Source: Verrucomicrobiota bacterium (GTDB lineage: Bacteria; Verrucomicrobiota; Verrucomicrobiia; Verrucomicrobiales; Akkermansiaceae). Taken from it: a stretch of 64,000 nucleotides of DNA. The notes below the pieces were generated by a model, which saw nothing but the letters and a program-made list of their open reading frames with translations, ran no database searches and had not been told where the DNA came from. A program made the position numbers and the translations under genes. The stretch lies in the NCBI GenBank assembly GCA_004293445.1, contig RDYP01000002.1:1-64000 (forward strand), written 5' to 3'. Below, in pieces: positions 36,301 through 43,857 of this stretch (the stretch's first letter is position 1; each line of letters opens with the position of its first letter).

Positions 36301-37314
36301 AACGGCGCGAGCATCCTCGGTAACTGGCAATGGAATGGCGATAACCGCCTCGGCTTTTCCAGTTCCGGCGACAGCACCAACACCATCGGCGGCAACGTGG
36401 TCCTCCGCGCCGATGACGGAGTCAATCACACCTTCTCCGTGGACGACGGCAGCTCTGCAACCGATCTCCAAGTCAATGCCAACCTCGCCGACGAGTTCCC
36501 GAATGCAAATTGGTGGATTGTGCCCTCCGGCCTCACCAAGGTCGGCACGGGAACGATGGTCCTCAACGGTACCAACACCTACGATGGCAACACCGTCGTC
36601 AGCGATGGCAGCCTCGAAGTCACCGCCACCAGCAGCCTGCACTTCCGCCCGACCACCAACGGCGCCACCAACTCCGTCTCCGGCAGCGGCACCGGCTCGC
36701 TGTCCTTCCTCGGCACGGTCGATCTCGACCTGAGCGCCGCCAACGCCACTGTTGGCAATGCTTGGAACCTCTTCAACCTCGCCAGCTTCACCGGCACCGC
36801 ACCAAGCCTCGCGCCGACAGCCGTCAGCAGCAGCCTCGGCAGCTTCGCCGAAGTCAGCCCCGGCACATGGGAACTCGCCGTCACCGGCGCGAAGTGGGTC
36901 TTCACCGAATCCAATGGCAATCTCGCCTACGTCATCGCAGCCACCGACTTCGACACTTGGAAATCCGCTAACGGCGTGACCGGTGGTGAGAACGATGACG
37001 ATGACAACGACGGCCTCAGCAACTCCGAAGAATACGCCTTCGGCCTCGCCCCGAACAATGGTGCATCGACCAACCCGATCGCCGTTCCTCTCGACGATGC
37101 CACCGGCACCTTCTCCTACACCCGCCGCCAGCAGTCCCTCACCAGCCTGAGCTACACGATCTGGTATTCCACCGATCTGGCCACCTGGACCCAGGACAGT
37201 GCCGCCGTCCAAGGAACCCCAAGCCTCAACGGCGAAGTCGAAACGGTCCCCGTCACCCTCAGCGCCGCTCTCCTCGAGAACTCCAAGCTCTTCATCCAAG
37301 TCCGTTCCAACTAA
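33367..37314 (+). CDS. Giant secreted beta-strand-repeat protein
   Basis: A 1315-residue protein with signal peptide (about 1-28). Residues about 38-240 form a beta module (LLTDNFNSPSYNW, AADQGGTLATVAYSTS, QHGNGGYMLLTSDGWGGYGG) nearly identical to the next protein. The rest consists of autotransporter-associated repeats (LVKNGTGTLTLSGANTYSGP; twice LTGVKTYTGGTTVTAGTLEL-like). A block of about 350 residues encoded near 34.6-35.2 kb is duplicated near 35.7-36.3 kb. It ends DDDDNDGLSNSEEYAFGLAP, YTRRQQSLTSLSY, LFIQVRSN. There is no C-terminal barrel. It probably forms an extended beta-helix at the surface; ligand unknown. It may be controlled by the preceding two-component pair. Confidence 0.87.
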   Translation: MKPTQTPHSLRASLLLAAAITVTTSAHAEVVNIDNQTLHYGTLLTDNFNSPSYNWAGFNNTLAADQGGTLATVAYSTSGGNDYTAQHGNGGYMLLTSDGWGGYGGMASPNRNFATDANATNKPLEIQFDMWSVAGDAPDWIGFGLNAGQGQLFYEGVFGYATTVGDGVHNYKFVISDATGTGSGFNGITDGAKIDVYRDNVFLQTITETLGTSDGYITFRTIPSAWTGWNIGHVDNLRVANGEQTNPLATTTELNLVNNGSINFGDVTQTVTKLDGTVGSTIKLLNSSLTVDGSVDSSFAGVISGNGGSLVKNGTGTLTLSGANTYSGPTTVNAGILSVGNGTNSSSLNDSAAVTVGQATASGAKINLNFSGTDVVGSLTLDGTNAGTGFFDATSHPDYFTGTGQLYVAGGVIADGSGIWASSDNGYWEDAGNWASNTIASGIDSTATFNGALGTTVSLFNNLTIGNLAFSVEDYTLAGAALTLNASVTPAISVDSARTATISANLAGTGGMEKTGDGKLVLTGVKTYTGGTTVTAGTLELSGANGGNAIIRGTLEVQTGATVSMTNDDGTGLGWNDGNKVTALTINGGTVTSNGVMHVWNFPGGVNMTGGTLQSNGGISNANGPQLEWINANVTTEASADTATIGGRIRMRGDQGAAGITFTVADGDATTDLLVSAAITEAWTPGRSITKNGPGTMAFSGANSYTGTTTVNEGTLSLSNPVLNDNAPLVIGAGAKMDLNFIGSDTVASLEIDGSGLLPAGTYDSSHATYGAYFTGTGSITIPGASSAWTSLTDGNWSDSANWANGIPAIGYDSTATFNAATGVTVNVDSSRKIGNLAFDVSNYVLNGAGILTLDSSSTPNISVTSGRSATIGANLAGTAGLGKTGAGTLVFTGVKTYTGGTTVTAGTLELSGATGGNSIIRGYLDVQPGATVALTGGDGTGFGWSNPVTSINIDGGTINASGSSHLGFGAYASMTLSNGASILGNWQWNGDNRLGFSSSGDSTNTIGGNVVLRADDGVNHTFSVDDGSSATDLQVNANLADEFPNANWWIVPSGLTKVGTGTMVLNGTNTYDGNTVVSDGSLEVTATSSLHFRPTTNGATNSVSGSGTGSLSFLGTVDLDLSAANATVGNAWNLFNLASFTGTAPSLAPTAVSSSLGSFAEVSPGTWELAVTGAKWVFTESNGNLAYVIAATDFDTWKSANGVTGGENDDDDNDGLSNSEEYAFGLAPNNGASTNPIAVPLDDATGTFSYTRRQQSLTSLSYTIWYSTDLATWTQDSAAVQGTPSLNGEVETVPVTLSAALLENSKLFIQVRSN

Positions 37315-37328
37315 ACTCCCCTTGGGAA

Positions 37329-37348
37329 CGCCGAGCCCCAGCTCGGCG
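37329..37348. repeat. Perfect inverted repeat CGCCGAGC-CCCA-GCTCGGCG
   Basis: An 8-4-8 hairpin 15 bp after the stop of the 1315-aa gene, with no T-run. It may protect the 3' end or attenuate readthrough into the PEP-CTERM gene, or be a dispersed palindromic element. Copy number cannot be determined here. Confidence 0.55.
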
Positions 37349-37439
37349 ACAAACCACCCTCTCGCGCTTCACCATCCTCAAGATCTAAAACCACTCGGCA
37401 ATTCACCTCTCCGGCCACAAACCCAACTTGTTCCAGAAA

Positions 37440-38192
37440 ATGAAATTGAAAGCCCTACGACCGCTCCTGTCATTCGCTGCCCTCACAGGCTCGATGCAGG
37501 CATCGACTTTGTTGTTTTCGGATAATTTCAACACTCCCAGCTACAACTGGCAGGAATTCAACAACTCCCTTGCCGCAGACCAAAGCGGCACTTTAACGAT
37601 ACCCGTTCCCGTCACCTATTCCACCAGCAACGGGGATGGATATACGGCTCAGCACAGCAATGGCGGCACCATGCTTTTGACCTCGGATGGTTGGGGTGGC
37701 TACGGGGCGATGGCTAGCCCGAACCACAACTTCGCGGTCGACGCGAACACGGCGAACAAGCCTTTGCAGATCCAATTCGACATGTGGGCCGTTGCAGGCG
37801 ACGCCCCCGACTGGATCGGCTTTGGCCTGAACAGCGGCCAAGGTCAGCTGTTCTACGAAGGTGCCTACGGATTCGCCACCACGGTCGGCGATGGCAAGCA
37901 CAACTACAAGCTTGTGATCTCGGATAGCGCTGGAACCGGCTCCGGGTTCAATGGCATCACCAACGGTGCAAAAATCGAATTCTTTAAGAACAACGTCTTA
38001 CAGCAAACGATTACCGAGACCCTCAGCACCACCGACGGATACATCACCTTCAGGACGATTCCGTCAGCTTGGACCGGTTGGAACATCGGCCATGTGGACA
38101 ACCTAGCCGTCACCCTAGTCCCCGAGCCCGGTGCCGCACTACTTGGTGGCCTCGGCTTCCTCACACTGCTCCGCCGCAGACGCAACGCCTGA
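37440..38192 (+). CDS. PEP-CTERM surface protein, short partner of the 1315-aa protein
   Basis: A 250-residue exported protein. A signal peptide (about 1-20) is followed by a single beta module very similar to the N-terminal module of the upstream gene at both protein and DNA level, for instance the stretch encoding TFRTIPSAWTGWNIGHVDNL. The C-terminus is a PEP-CTERM signal: VPEPGAALLGGLGFLTLLRRR. The likely start is ATG 37440; a TTG at 37428 is in frame but adds no signal-like sequence. It sits 125 bp after the long gene and probably arose by duplication of the module. Sorting would need an exosortase encoded elsewhere. Confidence 0.91.
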   Translation: MKLKALRPLLSFAALTGSMQASTLLFSDNFNTPSYNWQEFNNSLAADQSGTLTIPVPVTYSTSNGDGYTAQHSNGGTMLLTSDGWGGYGAMASPNHNFAVDANTANKPLQIQFDMWAVAGDAPDWIGFGLNSGQGQLFYEGAYGFATTVGDGKHNYKLVISDSAGTGSGFNGITNGAKIEFFKNNVLQQTITETLSTTDGYITFRTIPSAWTGWNIGHVDNLAVTLVPEPGAALLGGLGFLTLLRRRRNA

Positions 38193-38219
38193 CACGGAAG
38201 ATCCACCCAAAAAATCATC

Positions 38220-38262
38220 AAGGGCGTCGCGCGGTGATTCATTCCCGCCCGACGCCCTTTTG
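38220..38262 (+). terminator. Intrinsic terminator after the PEP-CTERM gene
   Basis: AAGGGCGTCG (38220-38229) pairs with CGACGCCCTT (38250-38259), followed by TT. The 20-base loop can form an inner GCGG/CCGC stem. It lies 28 bp after the stop. Confidence 0.7.
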
Positions 38263-38568
38263 CTTGCCCCTCTCTTTAACCCACCACCAAAGACCCACCC
38301 ACGCCCTCCCCGGAAAGTTCGCATCGAGTCCCCAGCCTGGGCATTCCGAGGGCACGCTCACAAGAGGCCAACTCATCGAGCCCAAAGCTGCCGATCTCGT
38401 TCTCAGAGACGAAGTATCTATCGACCTTCCGATCTTCCATGATCTAAACTTTCAGCCATCGTTCGGCTGAAGAAGTCTCCTTCAAAAGCGGGATATTCTG
38501 GCCGCAACAGCACCCAGCCTCGCGGTATTTTCAACCCTTCTCTAGCTCCGACCGAACCCTGCGAACTC
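38263..38568. other. Intergenic region before the three-gene giant-protein operon
   Basis: About 300 bp with no gene seen. It contains a perfect inverted repeat TTCAGCC-ATCGTTC-GGCTGAA (38452-38472), which could be an operator or an RNA hairpin, about 97 bp before the ATG at 38569. TATTCT (about 38486-38491) is a possible -10 element. The TGTCGCAT palindrome of the 18-28 kb locus is absent. Confidence 0.4.
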
Positions 38569-41500
38569 ATGATCCGATCCTGCGCTCCCGCCCACGGTTC
38601 TTCCGCTTTCTCGAAAGCTCTAGCACTGCTCCTTCTTGCGGCATGTCCGGCCGCCAGCGCCCTTCCGATCGAAGTCGATCCCACCACTCCCCTCACTGGC
38701 ACCTACGCCGTGGAGTGGAATACAGACGGCAACACGGAAAGCTGGACGACCAACCAAGTGACCGGCGCCACGGCATCTGGCGGCTTCTTCTCCGGCACTA
38801 CGAACGGCACGACTCCTCGCATCATCCGGTCGAATTTCCCCGGCCCGGATCTCGACCTCGGCTTCAACGATTACCTCGAACTCCGCATCCAAGTCCCAGC
38901 AAGCCACACGGGCGACATCAAGATTTCATACGGCACCACGGCCACCACAGGCTTCAACGCCGCGCGCATCCTCAGCATTCCCGACGCGCTCGTACCCGCC
39001 GACGGAGCCTTCCACACTTACCGTATCGACGTCGGCCCAGAACCATGGTGGCGCGCCAACCTCCGAGATCTCCGCATCGAGCCCTCCGCCACTTCCGGTC
39101 AGGCCTTCGCCATCGACTACCTCCGCGTGGGTGATCTGCCGGGCGATGTCTATGAGCCGCGTATCACCAATGAATGCCCGGCCGCTGGCGGCACGACGCC
39201 CGGCGCTGCAGCTTTTGGCCCGGGTCAGACGGTTTCCTCGATGGAATCAAAGCATTTCCGTTTCCTATGGAACAACGCCGTGGCCGCAACGAGTTCTTGG
39301 AATTCGAACATGGCGCGCGGGACTTTGCGGAACGCAGAGGAAGCGTGGCAGGTTTATGTGAAGATCATGGGCTACATCGAACCGCACCGTCCGGTCGGGG
39401 CCACCACAGGAACAAAATTCAAACTCAACATGACCAGTTGGCACAGCGGCTACTGGATGGGCGGCGACGACCACGCGGGAACTTCACTGGCACGCCTCAA
39501 CATCACTCCCGACGGGCTGCAGGTTGATCCGCCCACCTGGATCATGCCGCACGAGCTGATGCATTGTTTCCAGATGCACAACAACAACGGGAACTATTCC
39601 GGCCAGTGGGAAACCCATGCCAACTACGGCCGCGAGCGCTGGCTCAAGCACTACCAGAACCTCTATCCGAACAGATCTAACATCGAGGCGCTCGGCGTGC
39701 GCGACGGGCATTTCATGATCTCGTCCGGCCGCAATTACTACCTCACCTGGCCCTTTCTCTATTACATCGACGACAACCCGGACGGTCTTCCCGACCTCGC
39801 CGACGGCATGGTCAAGCGCCTCTGGCAGGAAGGTCAGCAATGGGAGTTTTGGGCCACTACCCTCGACCGCCTGACACCGACCACCTCGCTCAAGGACATC
39901 TCTGGCTACTATGCCCGGCGCTGCGCGACATGGGATTTCTCGAACCAGGCGGCGATGAACGCCGAGCTGAACACGCAGGATCCGACCCGCAACGCGCGCC
40001 ATCTTTTCACCGACTTGATCGAACGCGCCGACGCTCCCGGATGGTGGCGCGTGCCACCGAACAAGGCCCCCGCCCAAGGGGCCTACGCGATGCACGAGCT
40101 CATCCCCACGGGCAGCGGCGCAGGCCGCGTGGTAACGGTGAACCTGCAAGGCCTCGCCGACTCTGCCCGCGGTGCGGACTGGCGCGCGTCTTTCGTCGCC
40201 GTCAGCGATACCGGTGTCGAACGCTACACACCCCTCTGGAACAACGGTAGCAGTTCGATCACCCTCGCTGCCAACGAGAACAAACTCTACCTCTCCGTCG
40301 CCGGCACGCCGGATTGGTATGCGAACGGCGGGTTTAATGAAGCATCCGAGAAGTTCCGCTCCCACCCCTCACGCTCGCGCTTCCACTATCAGGTCCAAGT
40401 CACCGGAGCCACCCCGCGCGAGCGGGCCAGCGGCTTCACCGGAACGACCGTCCATTCCAACGGCGGCGGATTGAGATCCGTTTCCGTACCCGCGAGCGTC
40501 TACATCGGTCCCAACGCCCGTGTCACAGGCGGCTCGGTCAGCGGCAATGCCCGGATTGAAGACTACGCGGTGGTCTCAGGCGGAACCGTCAACAGCAACG
40601 CCGTCATCAGCGGCCACGCCTGGGTGCGCGGTGGCACCGTCACCGGCAACGCCCGCGTGCGCGACTGGGCCATCGTCGACGGCGGCACGATCTCCGGAAA
40701 CGCCCGCATCCTCGAACACGCCACCGTCGAAGGCAGCATGCAGGATACCGCCGTCGCCAAGGGCAGCGCGTGGCATCAGAACGGCGGTACACTCAGCGGC
40801 AACGCCATCGTCGATGGCGACTACATGGGCAACAAATCGCACTCCGGCGGCATCACCTTCGGCCACCTGCCCTTCGTCGGCATCCCGGACAATTTTACCA
40901 CCGCCACCCCCACGGGACATTACGTTTCCTACGATTTCGGCAGCGCCCACGACTCCCGCGCGCTTGACCGCTACGGCGTCACCGATGCCTTCCCCATCGC
41001 TTCGCCCGCATGGACCTCCACCGATTGGAAACGCCAGGGCTTCCTGTCGTTCAACGGTTCCAATCAGTATGTCGCACTCGACCGAAGCGTGGCGGACATG
41101 CGCGCCTTCACCTTTGCCGCCTGGGTGAAACCTTCCGGCAGCACCGCCAATCAAGCCGTGCTCTGGCTGGGGGCATCATCGACCAAAAGGCTCTACTTCA
41201 CCCCCAACGACGTTAGCGGCCAGGCAAAACTCTCCATCGTGAACGGCGGTGCCGAACAGTCCCTAACAAGCGCCGCCCTCCCCGTCGGCGTCTGGTCGCA
41301 CGTCGCCATCACGCTCGACGGCAGCACCGGCACCTTGCAGATCAACGGCAGCACCGCCGCCAGCGGCGCGATCACCCTCACGCCGGACCAACTGCTCGCG
41401 CCCAACACAACCACCGGCACGCAACACAACTACCTAGGCCGCTCGGAGGGCACACTGATGCCGATGTTCCAAGGCGCGATCGACGACGTGCAGTTTTTCT

Positions 41501-43857
41501 CCAGCGCCCTCACCCCAGCACAACTCGCAACCACCACCGTCCCGCTCGCCGGTGATACGCTGCTCTCGGACAACTTCAACTCCACCAGCAACGGTGCCAG
41601 CGTCTTCAACAGCACTCTGGCCGCCGACCAGCAGGGCCTGCTGGCCCCGCTCGCCTACACCGTCTCCGCACCAGGTGGGGACTGGTCCACCCAACACGGC
41701 AACGGTGGTGCCATGCTCATCGCCAATGGAGGAAACAACAATTGGGTTAGCCCCAACTACGACTTCTCGAGCGTTGCGAACAGCGTGAACCGACCGCTTG
41801 CGATCGAGTTCGATGCTTGGATTGCCGATGGCGTGAATGGAGATGTTTGGCTCGGCTTCGGGCTCGATACGTATCAAGGCACCTACGTTGGAAATCAGAA
41901 GTATTCGAGTCTGGTGCGTAAATCGGCAGGCACGCACCGCTACAAATTCGTATTCTCCGACACCGCGGGCACAGGCTCGGCGTTCAATGGCGTTACCAAT
42001 GGAGCCAAGGTCGCGCTTTTCATCGACGGAGTTTCACAGGGAAGCTCGACGACAACACTCAATCCCGGCGATGGCTACCTCACCTTCCAACAAGATCGCT
42101 GGAGTGGGTATTCGATCGGCCTCGTCGACAATCTGTCCATTTCCATCGTCAGCACCCAAGCTCACGCCGTTACCTACAGCGCGAACGGCAACACAGGGGG
42201 CTTCGCTCCCATCGATGCTTCAAGTCCCTACGCCGAAAATTCGACTGTCACCGTCCTCGGCAACACCGGTGCTTTAGTGAAAACCGGATACTCGTTCGCC
42301 AACTGGAACAGCGCCGCCAATGGTAGTGGTACCAGCTACATCGCAGGCGACACCTTTTCCATCAGCTCACCTGTCACACTCTACGCCCAATGGCAACCCG
42401 GCCCGGATTTCATCTGGGACAATTCCGCGACTACGAACGCGTGGACGACTACCGACGCCAACTGGCTCGGAGCCCCATGGGTGAATTCTTCATCTAACAA
42501 CGCGTGGTTCCAGGCCACCGGTGGTGCCATCACCCTCGCGCCCGGACTGAGCGCCGGGAACGTGAACGTCGGCAACACCTCGGCCAACATCGCCGCCACC
42601 TCGTTCTCCGGAGGCAGCCTCGGCGCGGCGAGTCTGATCGTGCAGGGGTTCAGCTCCAACAATGGCGACTATGCTGCGAATCCGACCCTGACCCTCATTT
42701 CCGCCCTCACGCTGAGTGGCGACGCATCCATCGGCCGCGCCAATCTATCCATCACTGGTGGAAGCCTCTCCGCCAACCGCATCATCAGCCATGCCGCCAG
42801 CGCCGATTGGGGACGCCTCTCGATTTCCGGCGGTATCGTCACCGCTACCAACGGCGTGGACGGCTCCGTGAACACCGCCGCCACTTTCCAGCTCGAACTC
42901 AACGGCGGCACGCTGGAAACCGCGTCGATCCGCGTCGCCAACCGCGACCTCAGTGCCGCCGGACCCGACAGCATCAACGACGCCCACCTGATCTGGAACG
43001 GCGGAACCCTCAAGGCCATCGGCCCGGACAACGCTAATTTCATCACACTCTATGGCGATACCGCCAACGGTTCCAATCCCAGCCAAGCCGCCTACATCCA
43101 ATCCGGCGGCGCAACCATCGACACCAACGGCCGCGACATCGGCATCCAGGTGAAACTGCTCTCCGGCGGCGGCGCGGGTGGCCTTACCAAAAACGGCTCG
43201 GGCACCCTCACCCTCATGGCGTCTAACACCTACACCGGGCCGACCACCGTCCAAGCAGGCACCCTCAAACTCGGCAACGGAACCGCGAACACGAATCTCG
43301 CCGACTCCGCCAACGTCATCCTCGCCGCCGGTACCACCCTGAACCTCGACTATTCCGGCACCGACACGGTCAACGCCCTCAGCGTCGGAGGCATCGCCAA
43401 ATCTCCCGGCGTCTATTCCGCCTCCAACAGCGCCTTCATCACTGGGTCCGGTACGCTCACGGTGCTCACCGGACCACCGAGCGACTACGAAACATGGAAA
43501 GCAGCGAACAACGTCACGGGCGGCCCAAATGACGACGATGATGGCGATGGCATGAGCAACCACTTCGAATACGCCTTCAACCTCAACCCCGCCGCTCCGT
43601 CCGCAAGTCCGGTCCTCTTTCTCTCCCCCACAGCAGGCCCGCATCTCATTTACACCCGCCGCAAGCCATCACTGACGGGCCTGAACTACTCCGTCTGGAC
43701 ATCCACCGATCTGGCGAACTGGACCGAGGATACCGGTGCCGCCCAATCCGCCACCCCGGTCCCAGGCACCGACATGGAATCGGTCGAGGTTTCGATCTCT
43801 CCGTCACCAAACCCTCGATTCCGGCTATTCGTCCACATATCGGTATCCGACCCATGA
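38569..43857 (+). CDS. Mosaic secreted protein: metalloprotease-like, beta-helix, LamG, InlB-like and beta-repeat modules
   Basis: A 1762-residue exported protein with signal peptide (about 1-32). The order is as follows. A beta domain (35-190). A DUF6055/Svx-AvrXca-like region with a zinc-site motif MPHELMHCFQMH near residue 325. A short hexapeptide-type beta-helix (repeats such as GGTVTGNARVRDWAIVDGG, about 655-740). A LamG/ConA-like domain (FNGSNQYVALDRS, FAAWVKPSG, about 820-985). The lectin-like module shared with the neighbouring genes (LLSDNFNSTSNG). An InlB/Flg_new repeat (GYSFANWNSAANGSGTSY, YAQW). Autotransporter-type repeats (LTKNGSGTLTLMASNTYTGP). The tail DDDDGDGMSNHFEYAFNLNP. 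It may bind and cleave plant or algal polymers; this is inference. It is first in a three-gene operon, overlapping the next start as ATGA. Confidence 0.85.
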   Translation: MIRSCAPAHGSSAFSKALALLLLAACPAASALPIEVDPTTPLTGTYAVEWNTDGNTESWTTNQVTGATASGGFFSGTTNGTTPRIIRSNFPGPDLDLGFNDYLELRIQVPASHTGDIKISYGTTATTGFNAARILSIPDALVPADGAFHTYRIDVGPEPWWRANLRDLRIEPSATSGQAFAIDYLRVGDLPGDVYEPRITNECPAAGGTTPGAAAFGPGQTVSSMESKHFRFLWNNAVAATSSWNSNMARGTLRNAEEAWQVYVKIMGYIEPHRPVGATTGTKFKLNMTSWHSGYWMGGDDHAGTSLARLNITPDGLQVDPPTWIMPHELMHCFQMHNNNGNYSGQWETHANYGRERWLKHYQNLYPNRSNIEALGVRDGHFMISSGRNYYLTWPFLYYIDDNPDGLPDLADGMVKRLWQEGQQWEFWATTLDRLTPTTSLKDISGYYARRCATWDFSNQAAMNAELNTQDPTRNARHLFTDLIERADAPGWWRVPPNKAPAQGAYAMHELIPTGSGAGRVVTVNLQGLADSARGADWRASFVAVSDTGVERYTPLWNNGSSSITLAANENKLYLSVAGTPDWYANGGFNEASEKFRSHPSRSRFHYQVQVTGATPRERASGFTGTTVHSNGGGLRSVSVPASVYIGPNARVTGGSVSGNARIEDYAVVSGGTVNSNAVISGHAWVRGGTVTGNARVRDWAIVDGGTISGNARILEHATVEGSMQDTAVAKGSAWHQNGGTLSGNAIVDGDYMGNKSHSGGITFGHLPFVGIPDNFTTATPTGHYVSYDFGSAHDSRALDRYGVTDAFPIASPAWTSTDWKRQGFLSFNGSNQYVALDRSVADMRAFTFAAWVKPSGSTANQAVLWLGASSTKRLYFTPNDVSGQAKLSIVNGGAEQSLTSAALPVGVWSHVAITLDGSTGTLQINGSTAASGAITLTPDQLLAPNTTTGTQHNYLGRSEGTLMPMFQGAIDDVQFFSSALTPAQLATTTVPLAGDTLLSDNFNSTSNGASVFNSTLAADQQGLLAPLAYTVSAPGGDWSTQHGNGGAMLIANGGNNNWVSPNYDFSSVANSVNRPLAIEFDAWIADGVNGDVWLGFGLDTYQGTYVGNQKYSSLVRKSAGTHRYKFVFSDTAGTGSAFNGVTNGAKVALFIDGVSQGSSTTTLNPGDGYLTFQQDRWSGYSIGLVDNLSISIVSTQAHAVTYSANGNTGGFAPIDASSPYAENSTVTVLGNTGALVKTGYSFANWNSAANGSGTSYIAGDTFSISSPVTLYAQWQPGPDFIWDNSATTNAWTTTDANWLGAPWVNSSSNNAWFQATGGAITLAPGLSAGNVNVGNTSANIAATSFSGGSLGAASLIVQGFSSNNGDYAANPTLTLISALTLSGDASIGRANLSITGGSLSANRIISHAASADWGRLSISGGIVTATNGVDGSVNTAATFQLELNGGTLETASIRVANRDLSAAGPDSINDAHLIWNGGTLKAIGPDNANFITLYGDTANGSNPSQAAYIQSGGATIDTNGRDIGIQVKLLSGGGAGGLTKNGSGTLTLMASNTYTGPTTVQAGTLKLGNGTANTNLADSANVILAAGTTLNLDYSGTDTVNALSVGGIAKSPGVYSASNSAFITGSGTLTVLTGPPSDYETWKAANNVTGGPNDDDDGDGMSNHFEYAFNLNPAAPSASPVLFLSPTAGPHLIYTRRKPSLTGLNYSVWTSTDLANWTEDTGAAQSATPVPGTDMESVEVSISPSPNPRFRLFVHISVSDP

